This document shows, one piece after another, positions 1 to 12,383 of a stretch of DNA of 64,000 nt. Numbering within the stretch: the stretch's first letter is position 1; every line of letters begins with the position of its first letter. The notes below the pieces were generated by a model that saw only the letters and a program-made list of their open reading frames with translations, did no database searches and had not been told where the DNA came from. A program made the translations under genes and the position numbers. Origin of the DNA: Cryptomeria japonica (taxonomy: Eukaryota > Streptophyta > Pinopsida > Cupressales > Cupressaceae); contig NC_081407.1 in assembly GCF_030272615.1 (NCBI RefSeq), forward strand, positions 268,166,075-268,230,074, written 5' to 3'.

Positions 1-1382
1 GTTATGAGAGCACTGTGGTGGTTATTTCAATGATAGTCGATATTGGTGTTTTGGTTTCAAACATGGAAGGTACTCATTTTTGTTATCTTGTTTGGGTATC
101 TTGTTGGTTAAAAAGATGTTTTGCAGAGTTTTTGGTAAAATGTCCTACAGTTGTTCATTAAATATTTTTGTTGAGGCATTTTTTGTTTAAGGTTTCATTA
201 TGTTGTCTTAGAATGATTCTAATATCAAGACTCATTTGTTTATGGGCATATTATTTATCATATGGGGTATTCATGTTGTAAAAATTTTATGTACATCCGT
301 GTATAGAAAAGAGTTGGAAGGCTGTGATTATGGTTGGTATTTTGATGGTACAATAGAAACAGTTTTGAAAGTTATTTGACAACATTATGTGAACCTTTTT
401 TTTTAATATAGAGATAAAACAATGTTTTCTCACTGTTATCCGTTTGGTGCTCTTACAGAGATTTATGATGTTGAGTTTTTGAAACACACATCTTGTAATG
501 ATTATTTTGAAAAGCAGTATAAAGAGAGTTGCTTCATTACAATGAAGAGAATAAAATGTTTTTTATCTTCTAGGTTTCAGATTATGGAATCTAAACGATA
601 TAGAACGTAAGGATTGTATTGGGCTTAAGAGCAATAGAGAAATCCTTTGTATTTTTGTATTCTATGATTTAGCCAGTAAGGCATTTGAAATCTATCAGTG
701 AGATAGTAGTGCCAGTGAGGCATATTACTTCGCTAGTGAGGCACATTTAAATGTCAGTGAGACATATTGTAGCCAGTGAGGATTTGTCAGTGAGGCATTC
801 TTGATTAAGCCAGTGAGGCAATTTTTGAGTGATTTTTCTATCCCATGAGGGTTTTCCACTCAGGACAATATTTGTGTTATGGGTTGTCATTATCAATGAT
901 ATGCTTGATCTTTATGTTTATTTACTTATTATGTGTCATTGTTTGAAATGATGTTCTCTACTTATCTTCATTATTGTGAATCAAACTTCACAGTTAATGT
1001 ATGTGTTATTGCATCTTTAGTTTGTCTAATATGTAAACATCCTTGCTCTTAAGTCTCATGTTTGCCATATATTGCTTCATAATATTGTGTTTATGTATCT
1101 TTGATATTGATTTGTCAGTGTCAGGTGTCATGATGATGCCTATCTTAATTCAGCAAAAGTTGTTATGATGTGCATATATGATGCTTCATTTTAGCTTAAT
1201 AGAAGTTGTCTTGATTTGAGTTGATGTCTTGAGTATATAATGTCTACCCAAAGTTCTTGATCCTGAATAATGCATGTTCTCATGGTAGTTATGTTTCAGA
1301 CTTTTGGAAGATTCTTTCAAGGTCACTTGAATTAGTATACCACTAATTCACCCCCCCTTCTTTGTGGTATTGTACTCCAACA
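1..1382 (+). mobile_element. Probable 3' part of a copia-type LTR
   Basis: No gene seen. The stretch has the style of a plant copia LTR: a run of small hairpins (660-851), a CCCATGAGGG / CCACTCAGG block near 842-865, and a closing segment with a C7 run at 1350 that ends in CCAACA at 1382. The C-run ending resembles the ends of the LTR-like repeats at 59821-61310 and (reversed) 35464-36997. No primer-binding site follows 1382, so it may be a solo or truncated LTR. The left end lies outside the window. This is inference from sequence style, not alignment. Confidence 0.4.
660..851. repeat. Short-hairpin array, loop AGTGA
   Basis: About eight units share the core AGTGA (one AGTAA) flanked by complementary arms that differ from unit to unit: [CTATC]AGTGA[GATAG] at 692-706, [TGCC]AGTGA[GGCA] at 710-722, [ATGTC]AGTGA[GACAT] at 751-765, [TGTC]AGTGA[GGCA] near 785-797 with one G-T pair, [GCC]AGTGA[GGC] at 809-819, and [CCC]ATGA[GGG] at 842-851. 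The constant loop with changing but paired stems is seen directly. Function is unknown. Confidence 0.75.
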
Positions 1383-2434
1383 CTGCCGCATGGGAAGAAA
1401 GGAGCTATCCACTTGAAAGAAAAAGGGTCAGAATGTTGACCATTGTAAAAGGTTTTACACCTATCAAAAGTTGTTCCTTGAGATCCTTCTACTTAGGTCC
1501 CAATCCTTCCCATTGGATATAGTTGTGTAAGCTTCTACCCAAAAGTCTTGTCAATTTAACTTTGATATCTGTTAAGTTGTCCATAGAAACAAGGGTGGGA
1601 GAGCAACTCCAAGCATCCTTCAAAAAAGAGTGTTCTTTTTACGTCAAAACTATTAAAAAGTTGTCATTTATTTTATTTACTTTCTAATTTTTAATATATA
1701 TTTTTTATAGTTATTTTATAGTTTTTAAATATATGTTAGTTATTTTATTTTAATTATACCATTGATTTTATTTTTATTTGAAGAGTCACTTTTATTTATT
1801 AACAATTATTCTATTTTTTTGGTTATGAATTAGTTAATTTTACTTTACACAATAGTCACCACAAAATTATAAAAATATAAAACCTTTCAACCACAAAAAA
1901 GCCATAAATTAACCTAAGAAACTCATAAAGAAAAACCAAGTAAGCAATGACACTAATTAGATGGTACTCCCTATAAGAACCTCACAATGCAATAAAATTT
2001 AATCACATTTTATTTAAGAAATCTTTAATGTGTATAAGCCCCAAGCAACAATACAACAAACAATTTCCAAGGTAATCTTGATGGTAGTTACCTACTTCAA
2101 AATCTATCCATCTAACTCCAAAGTTGGCATTAAATTGATAGCCAAAATCCAACAAACATTGGCGCAACTTGAGTTCCCCAATTTATAAAATAAATCATAA
2201 TAATAAAATTCAACTCCCAAGAATATCACACTTAAAGAGAAAACTTGAATTGCAAGATGAAGTAAAATCATAACGTAAGCAATCTTAACTCCCACAAAAT
2301 ATTGAATTAAATTATTGGATAACTCCAATAATTATTTAAAGAAGTGAGCCCAAAACTAGCTGTCTAAACTCTTATTTGTAGCATTTACAAGGCTTGTAAG
2401 GTGTAAAAAACACATCTACCTTAACAATCTCCAA
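1383..2434. other. AT-rich stretch without a gene
   Basis: Strongly AT-rich from about 1650, with no coding motif on either strand. It lies where the 3' LTR of the minus-strand copia relic at 2435-3660 would be expected, so part of it may be that LTR in decayed form. I could not find LTR ends. Confidence 0.35.
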
Positions 2435-3660
2435 ATTGTTACATTGTTTGCAAAAGGGGATAAAACGTGGATTAACAACTATGAGCAATAATACTCATAA
2501 TCATTTTTTGCTAATGGCATCTCTCAATGCTTAGTAGCTTGATTAAAAAAATCCAAAAAGTTCCTTTGACATGTACAAATTCCTTATAATTACCCTTTCA
2601 TCCTCCACCATTTCATGAACATAATTATACTATACATCTATGTGCTCTATCAAAATGTGAAACATGTGGTTCTTATCCAAACAAGTAGAATTTTGAATAT
2701 CATGTCTTAGTCCCATGTCTAAGCGTAAGCTTTGAACCTATATTGCCTCATTACAATCATTATTAATTTACATGTACTCAAACTCTCAAGTTGAGACATA
2801 AACTACAACATCAAACTCATCCAATTCACTAAACGTCCAAAGATGTTAAACTCATAACCACGAGTGCATATTATACTATCAATGTTACTAGCATTATTTG
2901 AATCCAAGAAACTATAAATGTCCAACAACTTACCCAAATAGGTCTTCTCTTATAACAAATAAAACAGTCTTACATATCACAAAGATATCTAAAAACCCTT
3001 TTAATAGTGGTTTAACATTCTTTTTCATATTGGACATTAAATTGCTTAGGACTCCAACCACTTAGAAAATATCTAGTTTTATAAAAATCATCTCACACAT
3101 TAGATTACCAATACCACTAACATATTGAACATAGTTCATGTCTGGGTTTATTTCACATGTTATGACTAGGGATATTATTCCACTAATATTTTAATTACCA
3201 TAAGAATAAGGAACATTCATTAGATTACTATCATACACTTTAATCCAGTGTAGTATATAGTTCACATACTTCATTTAACTCAATTCAAGTCTTGTATTAG
3301 CTCAACATCTCTATTCCAATAATGAACTTCGAATCCCATAAATTATTTAATCAAATCAAAGTAAAAGATTTGACTTCAGCACCTTAATAAAATCCTTATT
3401 AATATCAAACAACATCATGACATAAAAATTTAATATAATACCAACAAATTCATCACTAACTGAATTAAAGTATATAAAATAACTATATTTAGCTCAATCA
3501 AATCCTAGCCTTGTATGTATCATGATTTTTATATTACATTTGGGGTTACTATTTCAATCCATAGAAGGACTTCTTCAACTTCCAAACAAATTTTTTCCTA
3601 TCCTTTGTTGTTCAATGTATATTTCCTCCCCTAAATCCCATTCAAAAATTTCATCTTAGA
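2435..3660 (-). pseudogene. Decayed Ty1/copia pol (reverse transcriptase and RNase H)
   Basis: Reading the minus strand gives recognisable but heavily broken copia polymerase text. Near 3655-3540 the pieces FLNG and a LEVEEVLLWIE-like block match the copia RT region around AFLNG...EEIY and KSLYGLKQ. Near 3420 there is a remnant of the VDD region. Near 2700-2590 one frame reads HIDV, stop, YNYVHEMVEDERV, the copia RNase H tail (HIDVRYHFVRE-type). A purine-rich GGAGATTG at about 2445 sits where the polypurine tract should be. Many stops and indels show an old, inactive copy. Order RT then RNase H on the minus strand fits the family. Confidence 0.7.
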
Positions 3661-5528
3661 GAATTAAGGAAGGGCAAACAATACTTTTTGAGCTACCGAT
3701 GTATTTGCAATATATAATGTCAAGTTAAATAATATTATGATTTAAGTTATTATTTGCCTACAATTCTATGTAATATTCATATTTCTACAACACTCTTAAA
3801 AAAAGTTCTTAGATACATAAGTGTAATTAAAAATTAATTTGCAATTTAGACTTCTCAAAAATATTCACATTAATTGATATGCATTCATGGAGGTGGAGAT
3901 GGTAGTGGCAATTACATAGTTATATTTAGCAAATCTCACAACTTGAATGTAAGAATTGAGGGTATTTTGAATGTTAATGGGTCTCATATGAATCAAGTGA
4001 TGATTTTGAATGCCTACCTTGAGATTTAAGCCATTATGGAGGACTTACAAGTAAAAAATGTTGTCTATTTTAAGTATGAAAGTTATTTTTGCTATTCATG
4101 ATTCATTCCATTTACTATTCTCAAAACATGAGAATTTTCATATTTTATCATGGTTTGATAGTACATTGTTTTGGAAAATCATTTGTGGTATTCCTCTCCC
4201 ATTTCTCTATAAATCGGAGATATGAGTGTAGTTTTTTAAAGAGATTGTTTTGTACGAACATTGGTATTATCAAAGTGAAGAGTGTTAAATGTGTGGATGT
4301 GTCTCTTATAATTGATTTTACAAGCACATAATTCAAATCATGTTTGACATTGTTTGTTGATTTATCTCTTATAATTGATTTTACAAGCACATAATTCAAA
4401 TCATATGGTTATCCTTCCTTAAGAAACATCTTTCATATTTGCATTAAATTGTTAAAGTCAAAATAATAATAATTGAACTCAAAAATGTCGATTTTAGTGA
4501 TAATAAAGCTATTAACGAACTATTTTTGAATCATTAAAACTTAAAATATTATAGACATCATTGGTTTGAATCCTCTAAATTCCCTTGAACACAAATCTAC
4601 AAAAGTAAAGTTGTATGTAGTCAAAAATTCATAAATCTTGACTGAAAATTGCAAAACTCTACATGGGAAACCTAAATGTGAATATGCAAACGATTTACAA
4701 TAATAAAGATGAATTAAATCTTTGAGTATTGGCCATTTTATTTAAAGGAAAATGGAATATTGCAATAATTTTTAGCAATCAAAATGTCAAAAAATGGTGA
4801 TCAAAATGAGATCCAATATGTACTTCTGCTTATTATTTTGTGCAATTTATAACTTTTATGTGATAGTGGTAATGGGGTTAAATGATGGCAAACATGATAC
4901 CTTGTATTCCAACAACTATGGAACAAAGTAACAAATTCAAAAGATGACTGCAGTAATAACCAATCAAAAGGCATTCACTTTAGTTCCTATTGAAACAAAT
5001 TGTTAACAAACTTCAAATGTTGTTTAGCCAACATATTCATTAGTAAGGACAAGGCCAACAATGTATTGCAAATGTATAAGTAATGCAATCAAGAAGGATA
5101 GCCTACACAAGTTATTCTAAATGATGGGTACCTTTTTTCAAAGTTGAGAAAAATAATAATGCTAAAAATGGTAGTTCGTCTTGTAAAATTGGAGGTACTT
5201 TAAAATTTTGTCTTGTAAAATTGGAAGTACTTTAAAGTTCATGTCTCTTTTTTGAGAGTGTGTATTTCCTAGTAATCTATGGACCAAGGGTATTAAAATG
5301 CAAGGTAAATCTCCTCTTTACTTTCCTTTGTTGCATAAGATTATTCAGCCTCTTATTAACATAGTATAAAGGATGTAAATGAATCTTACCACAAGTCTCG
5401 ACATATTAGCCCTAAAATGAGGTTGTAATATGTTTAATGAAAGCCACATCAACATCAACAAGCATCAAGTGTCTTCCCATTCATGAGTGAATGAGTGAAA
5501 AGGATTACATTGAGGAGTTGAGATGGTA
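3661..5528. other. No recognisable gene
   Basis: AT-rich sequence with no recognisable domain. The longest open frames (4089-4331 plus, 4148-4399 minus) overlap the local 40-bp duplication and show no known motif. A second short duplication (TCTTGTAAAATTGG, about 31 bp apart) lies at 5178-5235. Confidence 0.4.
4302..4404. repeat. 40-bp direct duplication, 63-bp spacing
   Basis: Positions 4302-4341 and 4365-4404 are identical 40-mers beginning TCTCTTATAATTG and ending AATTCAAATCAT, separated by 23 bp. The identity suggests a recent local duplication inside old sequence. Confidence 0.9.
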
Positions 5529-5940
5529 AGCTCCAAGTGGAGAATTGAAGTTGAGTTTTGATGGGGCTTCCAAAAGTAATTTATGTAAAGCAAGGACTAG
5601 TTATGTGCTTTAACATTATGATGGAGGCTTTTTGCTACGTGTTTCAATTTTCTTGGCAAAGCAAACAAACAACCATGTAGAAAGGTCAATTTTGTTAGCT
5701 GGTCTTAAGGCTACTCGTGTAGCTAGCTTTTGGGAGATGGAAGTTGAAGAGGATTCCAATATAGTTGTAAATGCAATACTAAAAGATCATTATCCTAATT
5801 AGAATTTGAACACAAATTTTGAAGAGGTGCAATGGTGTTGTTTGAAATTCTTCTCTTCAAGATCTCACATTGCTATAAAGTTCAAAATATTGTAGCTGAC
5901 TTTAGAACCAACCAAGGGGCATTATTTCAAGACTTCTTGT
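5529..5940 (+). pseudogene. LINE-type RNase H relic
   Basis: The plus frame starting at 5529 reads APSGELKLSFDGASKS, then a stop, then QTNNHVERSILLAGLKATR and EVEEDSNIVVNAILKDH. These are the standard landmarks of the plant L1-LINE RNase H domain: FDGAS with the first Asp, TNN.x.E with the catalytic Glu, and E.DS with the second Asp. At least three stop codons interrupt the frame. It is therefore an old 3' fragment of a LINE ORF2. Reverse transcriptase is not visible upstream, so the copy is 5'-truncated. Confidence 0.75.
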
Positions 5941-7080
5941 TGGTTGAAAGTAGACCTAAAAGAGTAGGATGTTCCTGTTATATTAACTAGGAAGAGACGG
6001 CAACCCTAAATCTAATGGTATTTGCACAAAGTTATGGAAAGTGATGGCATTATTTGTTGGTTGGAGGCTCAAAGTACATGGTGGTTCTTGTGAGAAGTAT
6101 GGATATGTGTAGGATAATAATGACTGCAACAGTCTCTCTTGCATTTGTTTGTCTAAGCAACAGTTGTATGGAGGTTAGCGTGGTTGTTACATGTGTCTTA
6201 TGGCAAACAAAGGCTTGGTGTTTCTTATAAAATTGGCAATCTCAACACCCAACCTAAAGATGATTTTCTATTGTGAGGTAGTACATGTACAGCTAGTGAA
6301 GGCATTTTTGAGGGAAGATGGCTTGGTGGATATAGTATGCTTTTGATCATGTGCAATGATTTTCATTTAGTTCAAGGAGAAACAGTCCAAGAAAGTTGTG
6401 AATGAGGACAAAAGAGCTTGTTAATTGAAGCTCCTGGTTAAGGATTAAAAATAAGGTGATGCAAAGGGTGGTAATCTTTTCGAGCAAGACTCGAGGTTTC
6501 TTTCACTCAGAAAATGGCATCAACCCTCAAGCATTCAGAGAGAAGCGACCATTTCATAGTTGTAGGAAGAAGTGCATAAGCTAAGGGTGGACCAAGATAT
6601 ATTAGAGTTCTATCAAATTTTAAGAAAGTGAGTTTATGATGCCATTAACTTTTGAAGGTGCATAGGACAATGCCGACTTCTGGTGCATTTGCACCCTTGT
6701 ATGAGGTGGTTCATGTTTCCGGAAATGGGGTTTATGATCAAGTGTTGGATTGGAAAATGGCTCCTCTGGATAGTTGCTAATCCTATGCTTCAATTATGAA
6801 GTAGTACCTGTTTTTCTGTTCTGTAGTGCTGGTTTTTCAAGTTTCCATGCAGGTTTTGTATTTGATGCATTTAAAGGGTTTGGGCTGGTTTTGCCCTGCT
6901 CTAGTCTGGCGGGCACTTTTGTTTAGCAATTCGGGTATGACTTAGGAGGTGCATCTATCAGTCTGGTTAGGTGTTTTCTCCGTTAAACTTTATGTTGGTT
7001 ATGCAGTTACAGTGTTGTTACGGTTCTTAATTAGTTGGGATCAGGACCTTTTAGTAGAACCCACATATATTAATTAAGAA
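5941..7080 (+). mobile_element. Probable 3' tail of the same LINE relic
   Basis: No coherent coding region. Position after the RNase H relic, and phrases such as GGGCTGGTTTTGCC near 6890 and GGGATCAGGACC near 7040, resemble plant LINE 3' untranslated sequence. No clear poly(A) tail or target duplication was found. Low-certainty assignment. Confidence 0.35.
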
Positions 7081-9415
7081 ACAATTATTATGAGTCTTAA
7101 TCCAATCATGTTTAGGTTAAATGAAACACAGAAGCAATTGTTGACTGGCTAAAAAAAGAGTGAATTACCAGGATTTCAATATGGTTACCTGCAAGTGATC
7201 ACTTTATGATTCCACCATATATATTATTTTGTTATATTGTGATGACAAGAAAAACCTTTTCTTCAGAGTAGTTACATGTACAAGTGACACCCTTCATGAG
7301 GAAGCGATGGTTGCAACAACAGCCCTTGAATATGTAATAGGTGTGAAACTTTACCAATATTTGCAAATGTTTATCTTAATATTTTGAAGAGCAACAGGTC
7401 TAATCAGGTAGGCAAATGCGAGATCTTGACTTCTGTGATACCAACACAAGAGCTTCTTAATAATTTGCAGGCCAATCACTTAACCAATCCATAAAGCCTC
7501 CAATTTTCTCATGCTTCAAAGAAACTGCACTAGAAGTATCTAGATTCTAACTTATGCAAGACCTATGCTTTACGGTATGCCAGAGTTAATAGAGCCAGTA
7601 GATGCTGGGAATGAAACAATTGAAAATGTCAATCAATTGCATAGCTGAATTCTTAAAGCAATATCAAGGGTTCAATAATTTCACCTACAGCTAAGTTGCA
7701 TAATACATTATGCATATCATAGTATATAATTCATCAAGTGAATTTCACGAGAAAAGGGCAAAGAGAACATGACATAGACTACAGATGGGATCCTAGATGA
7801 CTTGGCTTTCACATAGATGAAAACGTGATAAGGCAGCCATTGGCTTCTAGGTGACTTGACTGGCACCCGAACCAAATGTAGAAGCTTTGCTATGGCAATC
7901 TAGCATCTCAAAAGGTTCTCCCAATGTGTGCTTGTCATCCAGGGATCAGCTGATCAAGGAAACAGCCAAATGGAATTAGATAACTATTTCTCAATTGATC
8001 TGATCCAATTTATCCAAGTCTGGAACTGCGTATATCATTTGGGTTCATCAAGCTGAAGATATATGGTATTCTATATTAGTAGTAGTCATCATGTCAAATG
8101 ATGATTCTCCAGGAAAATTGCCAACATACCATAGGACATTGAAACATTTTACATCTTCATCATGACGGGAAGATATTTTACCAATATCTCAATTGTAATC
8201 ATTAATTGCCAAAAGAAAATGTAATATCTTATTTACAGTTTCTCAAGGGCTGAAAGTATTGCCCCAGACGCAAATTCATTACCTTTTTGTAAAACTAAGG
8301 CCATAGAGCTTATGATTCAAAGTCAAAGCAATCAGACTCCGGGCAGAGAAAAACCTCTAAGAAATATAAGATTACAAAAGAAAAATGACAAGCCCTGTAC
8401 AATTATAGTTTCAACTTTCAAAAATACCCATATCTGGATTAGTTTCTCCTTTCAATAAGTAAAAGCTGAAACTCTGCAGAAACCAATTCTACGATCAGGT
8501 TTAGTTCAGGATACTTTAGCAAATGTATTCTGGTGGGATCCGATTTCGAAATACATTTAGTCTTTCGTGAAGAAGCCTACTGCAACAACTTTGAGTTGCA
8601 TGCCTTGAATAACAATAGAGGAAGCTCCCAATTTGTGAATGATAATAACAATCAAATCACATTATTTAAGAGAAAAATGGGATACAAACTATCTCAGTGG
8701 TTGAAGTCATAATGGTTCACTCCTGTGGGCAGTTTGCTTATATTCTAAGGGATATGATTCAACTTTGAAGACTGAACTTTTTACTATCATGATTCATCTG
8801 ACAATTGCAACCCCGTAACGACTAAATACACTTTATAAGTATTTGTATATTGAGTATCCACAAAAAAAAATCGCATTTCTTAAAGCAGAATTCTACTTAG
8901 TAAGGACGTCCAGATTTTCATATGGCTCGTAAATCATCTTTCCTGGAATTTAAATAACAATGAAATTAAGACTATAAAACTCATTTGCTTAGGTCTTTGC
9001 CAGTCTACTCATTTGCTCCTGCTGCTGTGTTTTTGTTCTCTGACCGTCTGTTGCTCACAAATCATTGCATTTACCCGTGACTGGGTGTGAATTATGATAA
9101 GGCCCATGCCACACACTTTAGTTTGATGAAATTGTGATGGTTTAAACTTCTAAGAATTAAAGATATTTTATCGCAATATTTCTATTCATTATTTTTTTAC
9201 ATTCTTCTACTCCAAGTTCCACCAACCGCAAGTTTACAAAAATAGAATACACTCTTCTTTCAAAGACAAGCAAAAATTGTGATGGACAATATGCAGCGTC
9301 CACAAGGACAAAAGAGATATTAAGTGCCAGTAGAATATATCAACTAATACAATAGAGATTTGTGCAATTCAATATTTCGGTGCTGCAAGCCAACCAATGG
9401 GTCTTTCTCAAAAAT
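7081..9415. other. No gene recognised; region 3' of the membrane-protein gene
   Basis: Single-copy-looking, moderately AT-rich sequence with no transposon motif I recognise. On the minus strand it lies just downstream of the stop codon at 9416, so its right end should hold the 3' UTR of that gene; I could not place the polyadenylation site. Confidence 0.4.
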
Positions 9416-9468
9416 CTAGTTACGAGATTTTTCACTACTGGACTTTTCCCAGATCATCCCTCCATCCT
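9416..9468 (-). CDS. Exon 2 (last) of a small single-pass membrane protein gene
   Basis: The minus strand reads a polypyrimidine-rich acceptor (CTTTTTTGTATGCCAG) ending at 9469, then a 53-bp exon and a TAG stop at 9418-9416. The exon starts in phase 1: its AG joins the final G of exon 1 to give GAG (Glu), followed by DGGMIWEKSSSEKSRN and stop. The acceptor, the phase match and the short acidic-aromatic DGGMIWE block right after a Lys-rich membrane-flanking stretch are the reasons for joining it to exon 1, 9.8 kb away. No transcript evidence was available. An unseen intermediate exon or another acceptor is possible. Confidence 0.6.
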
Positions 9469-12383
9469 CTGGCATACAAAAAAGTATTTATCAACAGTCA
9501 ATGTGGGTCTGTAAACTAGTGAGAAATAAAGAAAAGAACATTATTTGTAGCTTTACATTTCACTATAGCATTAGTATAATCTGTGATACAGACAACAGTG
9601 ATATCCAGAAATAAACATTTTTAGAAACTATTGAATGATTATTTTAGCATTGAAGGCCTTCAATTGGATGTCATATATTCAGAAGTAAGAAAAAAGGACC
9701 TAAATTATAATTAAAATATCTACAAAATTATTTGTTTTGAGATTTAAAACCAAAAACCAGTTCCTGGAAACAAAATTACTTGTGAGAACTTTGTGCGTCT
9801 CTACAAGAAATTCTATAAAAACTAAAAAGACTTTTAGCAATACTACACATGAATCGGTAAAGCAATCAAAGAAAGATCCAATGAGAACTATACCTATAGA
9901 TTTACTTCACCTTGACATTGTTAGAAAGTTCAATGAGTAGTGTCGAGTTGTTCTTCTTGGTTTGGGCACAAATTTACATTATTCAGAGTCAGACTATTCA
10001 TATATCACAATTTTAACTCTAATTACATTCTTGTAAAATCTTCAACAGCGAGAAAAAGCTCGAAAAAATATTCTTAGTGTTTTAAGGCTTAGTGTATAGG
10101 GTTTGTATATCTTGATTCTTAAGTTGTGAAAAATTGTTCTGTTATTTGCAGCAATCAAAACATCATTTTCCCCTAAATCAATTTGTTATTAAAGTTTCAG
10201 CAAAATGGAAGAGCTGAAGGAATGACTATTAGTGTTTAAGGCTTATTCTTCTAACCATGTGCAGAAATTCTCCAGTACTCCAAACTGTTCTAAACTAGCA
10301 CAAAGTACAGTGGGTGCACCGCTAGGCCATGCTAATAAAATTTAATCTTATTAAAATGTTATTAAAAAAGAACTTTAAACTTGGCAACAAGCTTCAAATT
10401 TGCCTATTTCAGATCTTAAACTCGGCCAAAAACATTGGTCTGCACCACCTCTTCTAGGTAGATCATTGAATCTTTGCAGGAAGCTGAAGGGCCATATTTG
10501 CCGCTAACACTTTGCCAGAGTAGGTGGCCACTTGAGCCACATCTAGGTAGAAATAGGAAGGATAGGTGGAGTGTCAATATCACCTTGGAGAGCTGGTGAT
10601 AAGAGCTTTTAAAAACCAAATTCACCATAACTATGGCTCCATAATTTGCTTGTTTGAAATGAAAAACAAAGTAAGATTTTGGTTTATCTAATCTTGAAAT
10701 ATTGGCTGAACCCCTTCCTAGTTACTACTTCCCCTGCCACCCATCTGGTAGCTCCTCGACACCACAAATGGATGATTTGCTAGCCACTTAAGATTCCCAT
10801 ACAGATACACTAATTAGGAAACACTTGTCATGCATCCCTTCAAAATCGATCTATGCATTTCCGTTCAGATCTTTGTGGATAAGTCTTCTAGCACTTAAAC
10901 TAAAGTCATTTAACATTTATTGGTTTTATTTACCACTGAATGGATATTGCCTATAAAGTTGTCTGCCAGCGACAGTGTTACAGTTTACCAGGACGATGAA
11001 TCTTTGGACAAGAAGCCCTCAAGAGAAAACCTACCAGCTAAGAATCTTTTTTAAAAATACGCATTCTTCTGAAATTTCTAAAAGCTTGCAAGTGTTAATA
11101 CTAACCAAAAATAGATTAGAGTTGAACGATTGCAGATTGCTCTTCTTTTTCCTCATAAATTTTGCATTATTTATGACATTTTGAAATATTGTTTCCTGTA
11201 AAATGCATTGCTGTAAGCTTCCAGCAAGAAGCAATGATATAGAAAAATCATTAGGGTTTAAACCTCTGGGGTTTACAGTCTTGGGTTTATTAATCTTAAG
11301 TTGGAACAAATTTTCCATTATTTACACTGTTTTGGAACATTTTGTTTCTGAAAAAGGCAATCTTGTGCTTTCCATTCCTCATACCATTCTAAAATACATT
11401 TTCATGATGGTGGAACTGCAAGCAAGAATAGAGAGGCTGGTTTGGCTTTTGCCAATTGGCTATTTCCCTTGTGTATGTTTTCTCCAATCACAATACTTTC
11501 CAGTACCACAGCAGGATACTTTTATATTTCCTACATATAATGTAGAAGCTTTTAGGGTTTCTCACTTTTTGGGTATTTAGCTTGCTTTATAATGGTGCCC
11601 AAGGCCTTTCCCCTTTTGCTGTTAATGCTGAAGCGGTTGGGATTGAAGTGACTCATGGTGTCACCTCCAAAGAGATCTTACAAATTTGTCCCAAATTATT
11701 CCTTGAGGTATGGGCTCTGGAACTCTCCAGATGTTGTACTTTTGGTTCTGAATTTTGATAGTGCATGCAAGTGATTAGAGCAATTTACTCTCAAATTATT
11801 TTGTTAGACAGATCCCTTCAAAAGCATGCTAAGAAGTTAGGTGAATAATACGTGGGTCCCCTATGGTATTCAACTAGATGCTATCCAAAATTTAACTAGA
11901 AGCTAAGCATGCAGATGCCATCCTTCAACATGGCCCTTGCCATGTCCATAACTCACTTTTAGTTTTCTTCCCTTGGACTAGGGATTTTGTTTTGTCCAGC
12001 CACCAAGCCCTTAACATGCCTATGTGGGTTAGATTTTCTAGTCTACCTATGTCTTACTGGTTATTTTTTAAATTATTGCCTCCTCTCTAGAGAGGGTGGT
12101 CTATGTTCAAGCAGACAAGTTTATTCAGCCCAACCACAATGCAAGTTTTTTGTGGAAACGGACCAATCTTAAAGAAATTATATATATACAGATTGTCAAT
12201 GTTGGAAATCTATGTTTAGTGTTCATATTGTTGTGTTTGTTATGAGTTGTTTTAACAACACGTTGAGAGAACTGTATCGAAAAAATTCAGGAAAGGCCCA
12301 GTCCTATTAATGTATTGTCTCAAATGCTTTGAGTGAATACAAATATTTATCTTTGTGTGATGCTCTGAATGTTAATATGCAAA

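Noticed and set aside
8233-8310. Minus-strand frame ALVLQKGNEFASGAILSAL ending in a stop, looks like a final exon
   Set aside because: Only 26 codons, no convincing acceptor, and it lies downstream of a gene model that already has its stop. Chance cannot be excluded.
11545-11758. Plus-strand ~70-codon frame (GAQGLSPFAVNAEAVGIEV) resembling a LINE RNase H
   Set aside because: Similarity is weak: no FDG, no clear acidic triad and no flanking LINE sequence.
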